Shown: positions 1-5,572 of the stretch, piece by piece
Layout of the letters: the number at the start of each line of letters is the position of its first letter
Position numbering within the stretch: the first letter of the stretch is position 1
Assembly: GCA_049518775.1 (NCBI GenBank)
Contig: JBEKRL010000098.1
Location: 1 to 6,117, forward strand
DNA length: 6,117 nucleotides
From: Bog-877 sp049518775
GTDB lineage: Bacteria; Chloroflexota; Dormibacteria; Aeolococcales; Bog-877
Direction of reading: 5' to 3'
Position numbers and translations under genes: made by a program
Notes under the pieces: generated by a model
The model's input: the letters and a program-made list of their open reading frames with translations, nothing else
The model's database searches: none
Told to the model about the DNA's origin: nothing

Positions 1-396
1 CGTTCCGCACCACCGCCACCAGGAGTTCCTGGGCTTTCTGCGCAAGCTCGAGCGGGAGTTCCCAGCCCCTATCGACCTCCACCTCATCCTCGATAACTAC
101 GCGACCCACAAACACCCCGCGGTCAAGACCTGGCTGGCAGCCCACCCACGGTTCCAGCTGCACTTCACGCCCACCAGCAGCTCTTGGCTGAACTTGGTGG
201 AATGCTGGTTCAGTGCCCTCACCAAGCGCCGCATCCGCCGTGGCTCATTCGTCAGCGTCCCCAACCTGATGGAGGCTATTCACGAGTACATCGACCTGAA
301 CAACTCCGATCCCCGTCCCTTTGTCTGGACCGCGTCAGCTCAGTCCATCCTCGACAAACTCAACCGTTGTCGAGTCATTTCACAGACGGACCACTA
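1..396 (+). mobile_element. IS630-family insertion sequence, right end (left end outside window)
   Basis: The element is inferred from the transposase. IS630 elements insert at TA and usually end very close to the transposase stop. The only TA next to the stop is at 395-396 inside CACTAG, so the IS probably ends at 394 with TA as the target duplication, and the stop codon is then completed by flanking DNA. The outermost bases, read inward on the minus strand, would be GTGGTCCGTCTGTGAAATGA. The left inverted repeat is not in the window, so this boundary is inference. Confidence 0.6.
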
Positions 397-397
397 G
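2..397 (+). CDS. IS630-family transposase, C-terminal part (5' end outside window)
   Basis: An open frame enters from the left edge and stops at TAG 395-397, giving about 131 residues. It is the C-terminal half of the DDE catalytic domain (DDE_3 type) of IS630/Tc1-mariner-like transposases, which cut and join DNA at TA dinucleotides. Visible landmarks are LHLILDNYATHK, with the second catalytic Asp at nt 92-94, and SSSWLNLVECWFSALTKRR, with the catalytic Glu at nt 200-202. These acidic residues are separated by 35 residues, close to the spacing usual in this family. The tail GSFVSVPNLMEAIHEYIDLNN...PFVWT is also typical of these transposases. The first catalytic Asp and the N-terminal helix-turn-helix lie outside the window, so activity cannot be judged. 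The visible frame is uninterrupted. The family assignment is secure; the exact IS subgroup is not. Confidence 0.93.
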   Translation, partial: VPHHRHQEFLGFLRKLEREFPAPIDLHLILDNYATHKHPAVKTWLAAHPRFQLHFTPTSSSWLNLVECWFSALTKRRIRRGSFVSVPNLMEAIHEYIDLNNSDPRPFVWTASAQSILDKLNRCRVISQTDH

Positions 398-659
398 TTG
401 GAGGTGAGGCCACGGGCTCTCGGGTGGACTGTGCGCCGGTGGCGCATCCGGCGAGCAGGAGGGAAGCACCAAGCGCCAGGTCCACCGCCACATCGCTGGC
501 TCGCACTGTCGCCTTCTTGAGCCAGTTCCAGTCCAGCAGCAAGAAACCCGGCGCGAAGATGATCGCCCCAGCGGCAGCGCCCAGCCAGACGATGATCGCG
601 CTTAGGCGTTCAGCACGGGCTGACGATAGACCAGATCCAGGCCAAGCGGAGTAGCTCCC
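380..659 (-). pseudogene. fragment of an unrecognised membrane protein, cut by the IS end
   Basis: On the minus strand a frame is open from 659 down to TGA at 380-382 but contains no ATG or GTG in a usable position. It encodes ERLSAIIVWLGAAAGAIIFA, then PGFLLLDWNWLKKATVRASD and VAVDLALGASLLLAGCATGA. That is two strongly hydrophobic stretches separated by a polar, charged loop, with mostly G or C in third codon positions, as expected of a real coding sequence in this DNA. Its stop codon lies inside the IS end, so the original C-terminus appears to have been replaced when the IS landed near 396. The N-terminus is missing or shifted to another frame. I do not recognise the family. It could also be a chance open frame, but the two clean hydrophobic segments argue against that. 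Confidence 0.42.
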
Positions 660-772
660 TCACGGGACAGCCCCGGAGAAAGCGGCTCGGCGCCCGTCTC
701 CCGGGCCCGACTGGCTACCGGTCCTGCCTGCGACCTTGAACGCGACGCGGCGGCGGGTCCGCGAGCGTCCAT
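602..772 (-). CDS. possible 56-residue ORF of unknown function
   Basis: A short minus-strand frame starts at ATG 772 and ends at TAA 602-604. The product begins MDARGPAAASRSRSQAGPVA and ends GLDLVYRQPVLNA. It is Arg/Ala/Gly-rich in its first half, with no hydrophobic segment and no recognised domain. A weak purine-rich stretch (GAGCGG) precedes the start. It overlaps the upstream end of the membrane-protein fragment in a different frame, so it may be the frameshifted N-terminal part of the same decayed gene, or not coding at all. Confidence is low. Confidence 0.18.
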   Translation of the reverse strand: MDARGPAAASRSRSQAGPVASRARETGAEPLSPGLSREGATPLGLDLVYRQPVLNA

Positions 773-805
773 CTATCCGCTCACCAGGCAGCTCTGCGAT
801 CGGTG

Positions 806-884
806 CACCCCAGGCCGAGGATTGGCCAGCGACCTCTTCCTCGCCAAGAATCCGAAGCTGTGAACTGCGCGACTGACATCACGG
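806..884 (-). repeat. degenerate tRNA-Thr-like sequence, copy A
   Basis: Positions 829-860 match copy C (4385-4416) at 28 of 32 bases, and the part 829-848 matches the intact tRNA-Thr at 18 of 20. The segment covers the tRNA region from the variable loop through the anticodon loop. The T arm is ruined: the conserved GGTTCAAT region reads GGCCAAT on the minus strand. The anticodon position is altered and the acceptor ends no longer pair. It shares AATCCGAAGCTG with copy C, a segment absent from the intact tRNA. It cannot be a working tRNA; it is a remnant or a tRNA-derived repeat unit. Confidence 0.55.
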
Positions 885-891
885 AGATCAC

Positions 892-919
892 CGCTGGCCG
901 CCCACTCCCGTGGCCAGCG
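892..919. repeat. 8-bp perfect inverted repeat (hairpin) beside tRNA-like copy A
   Basis: CGCTGGCC at 892-899 is the exact reverse complement of GGCCAGCG at 912-919, with a 12-nt loop. No T tract follows on either strand, so it is not a classical terminator. It begins 7 nt from the end of tRNA-like copy A. Its role is unknown. Confidence 0.45.
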
Positions 920-1211
920 AGCGACCCGAGATGCGCCCCGGTGGGCGGGAACGGACGTGAGTCCTAGCTCGACATTGCCGGGTAGATAGGAGCCCTCCTC
1001 GAAGCTATCCAGTGCGGTCCCGAGCGAACGTGGGTGGTAGGATCCGCGGAGTCATGGGAGGTGCGGCGGCGTCTTGCCGCCAAAGCCGAGGGACCCGGCC
1101 CCACTTGCCGCCAGCGGCCTCGCCCGCCACCGGGGCTGGGGTGTGTGCTTGAGTCACTGGAAGACCCGCGTGGGCGTGATTCACGGGCCCAACCCACCAG
1201 AACGGGTGCCC

Positions 1212-1700
1212 ATGCGCTGGAGCCTCCGGGATCCTCGCTTGATGTGGGCTCGAGTCACGCTCGTAGGGGTCGTGGCCGGATTCATCGCGTCGCTCGGAGC
1301 CCCGTCTTTGCCTGATGCCGTGGCGGTGGGGCTTGCATCCGGTGGACTGCCCTTCCTCGGCGCAGGTTTCCTGCACCCCGCGCTCAAGAGGTGCACCGTC
1401 AGCGTCGCAGCGATCCGGAGCGAGGTAAGCCGAAGTCCGTCTCTCTCCAGCGTCGTCCCCCTGCCTGGCGTTTCGGGCATCATCTGCGCGTTGATCAAGG
1501 GTGTGCCGGGCCCCGGAATGGCCTTGGTGCTAGCGGGAGCTGCGGTGTTCACCTGGGTCGCTTGGGAGGCCACCATGTGGGTGGCGTCGAAATCAGAGGC
1601 CTCCTACCGGTTACTGACGCACGGCGACGTCCAGGCAGGCCGAGCGCGTCTGAGCATCCTGAAGGCCGCCGAGAACCGCTGGCGAGACCGGGACTGGTGA
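1212..1700 (+). CDS. small membrane protein of unknown function
   Basis: This frame has mostly G or C in third codon positions and encodes about 162 residues from ATG 1212, ending at TGA 1698-1700. I see four candidate hydrophobic stretches: VTLVGVVAGFIASLGA, AVAVGLASGGLPFLGAGFL, a shorter one around PGVSGIICALIKG, and MALVLAGAAVFTWVAWEATM. A basic, polar tail of about 45 residues rich in Arg, Lys and Glu follows and is probably cytoplasmic. No signal peptidase site or known domain is recognisable. The start is uncertain. The frame stays open upstream to TTG 1074, but residues before 1212 are Pro/Arg/Gly-rich and unlike a real N-terminus. GTG 1170 is a rival because GGAAG lies 7 nt before it, while ATG 1212 has no clear ribosome site. 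It is the only gene between tRNA-like copies A and B and may be accessory cargo. Confidence 0.6.
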   Translation: MRWSLRDPRLMWARVTLVGVVAGFIASLGAPSLPDAVAVGLASGGLPFLGAGFLHPALKRCTVSVAAIRSEVSRSPSLSSVVPLPGVSGIICALIKGVPGPGMALVLAGAAVFTWVAWEATMWVASKSEASYRLLTHGDVQAGRARLSILKAAENRWRDRDW

Positions 1701-1936
1701 AAGGCTCGGGGAAGCCAATACTCGGTCCGGCCCCGGCCCACGGGGAGGGCGCCAGGTCGGCCAGAAACTCTGACCATCGACGGTAACTGGGCCGCCCTGG
1801 CCCGCCAGCCTGTCAACGAGGCCGGCGTCCGAGGGCAAGCCATCGCCGTCTCAACCTCATCTGGAGCGAAGCAACAGTGCGCAACCGAGACGACCTTGGC
1901 ATCCGCCCACCAACCCCCTCCACCTGAGATCGGCCG

Positions 1937-2012
1937 AGCCCAGGGCAGGGCTTGAACCCGCGAGCTCTCCCTTTTCAAGAACCCAAGCTGCGCGTTGTCC
2001 GACTGAGATCAG
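1937..2012 (-). repeat. degenerate tRNA-Thr-like sequence, copy B
   Basis: Read on the minus strand, this 76-nt stretch runs from CTGATCTCAGTCGG (D-arm-like) to CGCGGGTTCAAGCCC (a good T arm) and CCTGGGCT (the tRNA-Thr acceptor 3' strand and U discriminator). The 3' half is close to the intact tRNA-Thr at 5573-5647. The anticodon region is changed to TTCTTGAAAAGG, and the 5' acceptor strand no longer pairs with the 3' strand. Like copies A and C it carries extra bases between D arm and anticodon loop (CAGCTTGGGTTCTTG). It is unlikely to work as a tRNA. Confidence 0.6.
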
Positions 2013-2014
2013 AA

Positions 2015-2029
2015 AGGCTCCCGGAGCCT
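2015..2029 (-). repeat. short hairpin beside tRNA-like copy B, weak terminator candidate
   Basis: AGGCTC at 2015-2020 and GAGCCT at 2024-2029 are perfect reverse complements around a 3-nt loop. On the minus strand the stem is followed by TTCT, a short T-rich run that would suit a weak intrinsic terminator reading leftward. No minus-strand gene lies close upstream of it, so a terminator role has no obvious client. It sits 2 nt from copy B. Confidence 0.3.
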
Positions 2030-2208
2030 CTCCACTTGTGTGGTCTACGGGCATCCCGCCCCGGTCGCTCCTCAGTTGGGGCCCTGAGGACCCGCGCGAG
2101 GCCACCCGGAACCTGACGCCCGGGCCGACGCCATGCCGTTTCCACCCGTTCGAGCTTTCGTAGCTACCTGGCGACGAGATCTCCGCTCCGACGACCTAGC
2201 GTGACCTC

Positions 2209-4359
2209 ATGAACGCGACGGTCAGGCGCGTTGGTCAAGCCCCCTCACCCAAGGAAGCGCGGCGGCCAGTCGTGGTGGGAGGCGGCGTGATGCCGCCCCG
2301 CCGGAGTGCGACCGTCCGGCACAACCGACCGCCCCTGGCCGCCGCCAGCCTGAAGGCGTGCGAGAACCGGTACCAGGCCCTCGCCGAGCAGACGCCCTCC
2401 GGGGTCTTCCTGGTGAGCAGCCGCTCACTCCGCATCCTGGACACCAACACCGCCGCCTCCAAGCTCACCGGCTACTCCCACAAAGAGCTGCTGGGGATGC
2501 GTCTCGCGGACCTGGTCCCAGAGGAGAGCCGGGTCAAGGCGACATCTCAAGCGGCCAGCGCCACCGCCGGCGAGATTCGGATTTCGGAGGTCAAATGCCA
2601 GCGTAAGGATGGCGCCGTCGTGGACCTTGAACTGCAGCAGCGCCGGCTTGAGGACGGGCGCATCCTCAGCGTCTTCCACGACACGAGCCAGGAGGTTGAG
2701 GCGAAGGGCCACCTCCACCAGATGCTCTCTGGCATCAGGCTCTTTGCGGCGACCGTCGACGCCAATGGCAAGATCTCGTACGCCAATCCTGCTCTCAGCG
2801 AGCTCACCGGCTGGTCCCTCGAGGAGTTGCTGGGGTGCTCCATCTCGCAGCTCCTTCCTGCTGCCACCGAGGCCGATGGTGGCACAGAGCTGGGCCGGCG
2901 GCTGCGGACTGCCAGCCTGCGCAATCCGCTGATCACGGAGATCCTGACCCGGTCCGGCAGACACCGCCTGGTCGCGGTAAGCGCCACCCGCCTCAACCAG
3001 AGGGCAGGCGAGCTCCACCAGGCTGCCATCATGGGCGAGGACGTCACCGAGGAGCACGCCATCCAGAGCGCCCTGAAGCGGGAGCTGCGGGACCGGCGCG
3101 ACGTAGCCGCCGGGATCGGGCGCCTCGCGCGGGGCAGTACCGCCGCAGCAACTGGCGATGCCCTCTGCCGGGAGCTGCGGCGCCTCATGGGGGTCGGCCT
3201 GGCATTCGTGGCCGTGTTCAACCCCGATGGGGACGCCACTGTCCTCTCCATCGACGGCCCAGACAACTTCTTTCTCTCCGCCGACGTTCAGCTGCCGCAT
3301 GCCCGGGCCCGCTACCTCATCGAGCGGGCGAGTCACGGGCCCTGGGCAGCCCGCTGGCAGGAGCGCCCCTCTGACGGTCTCTACGGCAAGGCGATGACAG
3401 CCTCCGGGTTGCAGAGCTTCTCCTACGCACCGATCCGCTACGGTCCCACCAACGTAGGGGTGCTGGCAGCGGGGGCTTTCGGCGGCGCCGACCAGGCGGC
3501 GACGGTGGTCCACCTCCCGGCCATCGCCGAGTTCGGGGCCGCCGCCAGCGCCTTGCTCGGCCTCGATGTGCTGGCTGAGGGCGTCGCCTCCCGGCGTCGC
3601 CTCGATCTTGCGAAACTGATGCGCGCGCGCGCCTATCTCCCCGTCTTCCAGCCGATCGTGGAGATCACCAGCGGCCAGGTGTGCGGCTATGAGGCACTCA
3701 CCAGGTTCCTGGATGGTGAGCGCCCCGACGTTCGCCTCTCGGCGGCTTGGAGCATGGGCATGGGGCCCGAGCTCGAGCTGGACTTGCTGGCGACCGCCGT
3801 GGAGGCAGCACGGCAACTGCCTGAGGGCCGCTGGCTGAATGTCAACCTGTCGCCCCGGCTGCTGGATGACCTCGTTCCGGTCAGGGAGATCCTGGCCAAG
3901 GCCGACCGCCCTCTGGTGCTTGAGATCACGGAGCACGAGGTGATCACCAACTACCCCGCCTTCAGGGCGGCGCTCTCCGGGCTCGGACCGGTTCGCACCG
4001 CCGTCGACGACGCCGGATCCGGGATCGCCAGCCTTGCCCACATCCTGGAACTGCACCCGGACTTCGTGAAGCTCGACATGACCCTCGTCCGGGGCATCGA
4101 CACCGACCCCGCCCGCCGGGCGATGGCGGCTGCCATGTGCCACTTCGCCGGAGACACCGGGTGCCAGCTCATCGCGGAGGGTGTGGAGACCAAGGAGGAG
4201 GCCGACACCGTCAAGGCGCTGGGTGTCAACCTCGGTCAGGGATACTGGTACGGACGGCCGCAGCTCATCGAGGCGCTCATCACCGGGCCCTCGCTCAGCC
4301 CAACCCGGACCGGTTCCTCCAATGCTCCCCAGCTAGTGCTCCTGAGTACGGCCAGCTAG
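2209..4359 (+). CDS. PAS-PAS-GAF-EAL protein, predicted c-di-GMP phosphodiesterase
   Basis: This 716-residue cytoplasmic protein is predicted to hydrolyse cyclic di-GMP to pGpG under control of sensory domains. In order: PAS at about 52-165 (YQALAEQTPSGVFLV, LTGYSHKELLG); a second PAS at about 170-285 (ISYANPALSELTGWSLEELL); a GAF-like domain at about 300-455; and an EAL domain at about 475-692. The EAL ligands all look present: E495 in YEAL, N546 in VNLSP, the LEITE motif 571-575, D600-D601 in DDAGSG, K621 in KLD, E657 in AEGVE and Q677 in GQGYW. There is no GGDEF domain and no membrane segment. The coordinates give the longest ATG frame, with an in-frame TAG at 2197 just upstream. ATG 2290 has a much better ribosome site and leaves all domains intact, so the protein may be 689 residues. 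The stop lies 2 nt from tRNA-like copy C. The ligands of the PAS and GAF domains cannot be told from sequence. Confidence 0.93.
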   Translation: MNATVRRVGQAPSPKEARRPVVVGGGVMPPRRSATVRHNRPPLAAASLKACENRYQALAEQTPSGVFLVSSRSLRILDTNTAASKLTGYSHKELLGMRLADLVPEESRVKATSQAASATAGEIRISEVKCQRKDGAVVDLELQQRRLEDGRILSVFHDTSQEVEAKGHLHQMLSGIRLFAATVDANGKISYANPALSELTGWSLEELLGCSISQLLPAATEADGGTELGRRLRTASLRNPLITEILTRSGRHRLVAVSATRLNQRAGELHQAAIMGEDVTEEHAIQSALKRELRDRRDVAAGIGRLARGSTAAATGDALCRELRRLMGVGLAFVAVFNPDGDATVLSIDGPDNFFLSADVQLPHARARYLIERASHGPWAARWQERPSDGLYGKAMTASGLQSFSYAPIRYGPTNVGVLAAGAFGGADQAATVVHLPAIAEFGAAASALLGLDVLAEGVASRRRLDLAKLMRARAYLPVFQPIVEITSGQVCGYEALTRFLDGERPDVRLSAAWSMGMGPELELDLLATAVEAARQLPEGRWLNVNLSPRLLDDLVPVREILAKADRPLVLEITEHEVITNYPAFRAALSGLGPVRTAVDDAGSGIASLAHILELHPDFVKLDMTLVRGIDTDPARRAMAAAMCHFAGDTGCQLIAEGVETKEEADTVKALGVNLGQGYWYGRPQLIEALITGPSLSPTRTGSSNAPQLVLLSTAS
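2277..2292 (+). promoter_or_regulatory. ribosome binding site favouring the internal start of the EAL gene
   Basis: GGGAGG lies 7 nt before ATG 2290. The ATG at 2209 is preceded by no purine-rich stretch. The protein between the two starts (27 residues, Arg/Val/Gly-rich) shows no domain. This makes 2290 the better-supported translation start, unless the mRNA is leaderless at 2209. Confidence 0.45.
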
Positions 4360-4361
4360 CG

Positions 4362-4442
4362 AGCCCAGCGAGGGGATTGAACCCGCGACCTCCTCCTTAC
4401 CAAGATTCCGAAGCTGAGCGCTGTGCTACCGAGATCCTGGGT
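4362..4442 (-). repeat. degenerate tRNA-Thr-like sequence, copy C
   Basis: This is the copy closest to the intact tRNA-Thr. Read on the minus strand it keeps the acceptor ends (ACCCAGG with CTGGGCT), the T arm TCGCGGGTTCAATCCCC and the anticodon loop TTGGTAA with GGT. It is 81 nt long against 73 nt for the intact tRNA without CCA. The excess lies between D arm and anticodon loop, where CAGCTTCGGAATC replaces the 5' anticodon strand, so that stem can no longer pair properly. No CCA is encoded. The same inserted segment occurs in copy A. A working tRNA is unlikely; a remnant of an integration event or a tRNA-derived repeat is the better reading. It overlaps no gene and begins 2 nt after the EAL stop. 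Confidence 0.68.
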
Positions 4443-4558
4443 CCGAGCAAAACCTGTCCAGTCAAGTGGTCTTCCCTGGTGCTGTGACTGCGCATTATGC
4501 GAACACGTGCAGAGGAGTCCGCCAGAACGCCGATTCTGTCCGCCACCGCAGGCTCCAA
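4443..4558. other. short intergenic region with two small inverted repeats
   Basis: Between copy C and the MerR stop there is a perfect 11-bp palindrome, CGCATTATGCG, at 4491-4501, and a 6-bp inverted repeat CAGTCA (4459-4464) / TGACTG (4485-4490) with a 20-nt loop. Neither is followed by a T tract. The palindrome could be an operator-like site, but nothing in the context supports a particular role. Confidence 0.3.
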
Positions 4559-5416
4559 CTACCGAGTGCTGTGGGCGGTGTCTGGGCGCGGGTCGCCGAG
4601 GGGGAAGGCGACATCGCAAACGAGGTCGTTAGGTCCGATGTCGTCTGGCTCGACGAGGTAGACCTCACGGCAGGACAGTCGGCTGCCAGGCCGGGAAGTG
4701 ACGTCGAGCGAGCACGCGACGGCGTCGTAGGCGGCAAGGATCACCGGGTAGTCCCATTGGGCCTTCGTAATTGTCGTGTATGCCTCCTCATGGGATGGTT
4801 CGGTGCGAACACCGACGATGTCGTCGGGCTGGATCTCCGGAGGGCAGGGCAGCACCGCCTCGAGCGGACCGTCGCGCTCGGCATCGACGACGCCGTGGAA
4901 GATCAGCATGAACGGACCGGTCGCAACTGCTCCTCGCAGGCGGTCGGCGAAGGCGTTCTTCGCCTCTCGCACGAAGCTGTCGGTCTCGTTCCCGTGGAGG
5001 CGCCGCTGGATCGACATGACGCGCTGGCCTGGTACGCGACGTACGTGGATCGGGAACATAGGGTCGCCTCCCCGGTTGAAGGTCGCTTGGACGTGGTGGA
5101 TGAGCAACTGGCGATCAGCCTGGCGGCGGGCAAACGCCGCGAGGAGCACGTCCAGTCGTCGGATGGCCAAATCGGAGCTTCGGGCGACGTCGTCGAGCAC
5201 GAGTTGGATGTCGGCGAGACTCAGATCCGCACCGCGCAGCAGACCGATGAGCTGCCCGGTGCGGATCTGTCCGGTCCCGTAGTGCCGGTAGCCGGTGGCG
5301 GCGTCGGTCAGGGCGGGCGTGAGGAGGCCGTTCCGGTCGTAGATACGGAGGGCCTTGGGCGTTAGACGCGTCCGGCGAGCAAACTCGCCGATCGACAGCC
5401 TCTCGACGTTGTCCAC
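4559..5416 (-). CDS. MerR-family regulator with GyrI-like effector-binding domain
   Basis: The 285-residue product is a predicted DNA-binding, small-molecule-responsive transcription factor of the BmrR type. Residues 6-74 form the MerR winged helix-turn-helix (LSIGEFARRTRLTPKALRIY, DRNGLLTP, then GYRHY at 42-46). Residues 75-112 fit the long dimerisation helix. From about 122 to 273 there is a GyrI-like/AraC-type effector domain: FPIHVRRVPGQRVMSIQRR at its start, an inner FMLIFHG, and CREVYLVEP near the end. No cysteine pattern for metal binding is present, which favours an organic ligand such as a cationic drug or dye; this is inference. The start is GTG 5414-5416, whose upstream region fits a MerR promoter so well that the mRNA is probably leaderless. 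GAGGA 8 nt upstream could also serve as a ribosome site. It is the only gene between copies C and D, with no transporter next to it as a target. Confidence 0.9.
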   Translation of the reverse strand: MDNVERLSIGEFARRTRLTPKALRIYDRNGLLTPALTDAATGYRHYGTGQIRTGQLIGLLRGADLSLADIQLVLDDVARSSDLAIRRLDVLLAAFARRQADRQLLIHHVQATFNRGGDPMFPIHVRRVPGQRVMSIQRRLHGNETDSFVREAKNAFADRLRGAVATGPFMLIFHGVVDAERDGPLEAVLPCPPEIQPDDIVGVRTEPSHEEAYTTITKAQWDYPVILAAYDAVACSLDVTSRPGSRLSCREVYLVEPDDIGPNDLVCDVAFPLGDPRPDTAHSTR

Positions 5417-5423
5417 GACCGAG

Positions 5424-5454
5424 ATCCTCGCCCATGCCCCAGGGGCAAAGTCAA
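5424..5454 (-). promoter_or_regulatory. MerR-type promoter and operator (19-bp spacer with dyad)
   Basis: On the minus strand TTGACT (5449-5454) serves as -35 and GAGGAT (5424-5429) as a weak -10, exactly 19 bp apart. The spacer carries a perfect 13-bp palindrome, TGCCCCAGGGGCA, at 5435-5447. The over-long spacer with a central dyad is the hallmark of promoters that MerR-family proteins activate by DNA distortion. Transcription would start about 7 nt after the -10, at or beside the GTG at 5416, so the regulator probably controls its own leaderless gene. Confidence 0.75.
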
Positions 5455-5504
5455 GCGGGCCCTGACGCAGGCACAGAAGCCGCCCAGCCCGCCAACCATA
5501 AGCG

Positions 5505-5572
5505 CCGGATCAATCGCTCGAACCCCGGTTGACACCCGGCTCTGGCACCTTGCGACGTGTCCGTGAGATCAG
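5505..5572 (-). repeat. possible fourth tRNA-like remnant, copy D, abutting tRNA-Thr
   Basis: On the minus strand, directly after the CCA of tRNA-Thr, the sequence reads CTGATCTCACGGACACGTCG, which aligns with copy B (CTGATCTCAGTCGGACAACG) apart from small indels. Further on there is a T-loop-like GGGGTTCGAG at roughly the right distance, but its stem does not pair. Similarity is convincing only over the first 20-25 nt. It may be an older, more decayed member of the A-C family lying head to tail with the real tRNA. Confidence 0.3.

Larger units (their letters stand above)
398..1211. other. 814-nt stretch without a confident intact gene
   Basis: Between the IS end and the small membrane protein I see only the membrane-protein fragment (380-659, -), the doubtful 56-residue ORF (602-772, -), tRNA-like copy A (806-884, -) and a strong hairpin (892-919). 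Longer open frames around 964-1376 are low-complexity Arg/Pro/Gly translations overlapping on both strands, as expected by chance in GC-rich DNA. The stretch looks like decayed DNA at the edge of an insertion zone. Confidence 0.5.
1701..2208. other. 508-nt intergenic stretch containing tRNA-like copy B
   Basis: No gene is supported here. The frame of the preceding gene reopens after its stop (LTIDGNWAALARQPVNEAGV from about 1770) and runs to a TGA inside copy B, but it has no start and no recognisable domain; it may be a decayed extension or chance. Minus-strand frames here have no recognisable features. Copy B (1937-2012) and its hairpin (2015-2029) are the only structures seen. No convincing promoter for the EAL gene is visible. 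Confidence 0.45.

Noticed and set aside
184..654. A 156-residue plus-strand frame bridging the IS end and the flanking DNA
   Set aside because: It overlaps the transposase in another frame and crosses the presumed IS boundary. Its content is Ser/Arg/Pro-rich with no domain.
1005..1376. A 123-residue minus-strand frame opposite the small membrane protein
   Set aside because: Its composition is His/Pro/Arg/Gly-rich without domain or hydrophobic pattern. The plus-strand frame has membrane segments and a better codon pattern.
2425..4143. A 572-residue open frame on the minus strand across the EAL gene
   Set aside because: It is the exact antisense shadow of the PAS-PAS-GAF-EAL gene. It lacks recognisable domains, while the forward frame has complete motifs throughout.
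806..4442. Calling copies A, B and C functional tRNA genes
   Set aside because: Each has a broken anticodon stem from the extra segment. A also lacks a T arm and A and B lack a paired acceptor stem. None encodes CCA.
4466..5365. A 299-residue open frame on the plus strand across the MerR gene
   Set aside because: It is an antisense shadow in GC-rich DNA. The minus strand shows an unmistakable MerR DNA-binding domain and effector domain.
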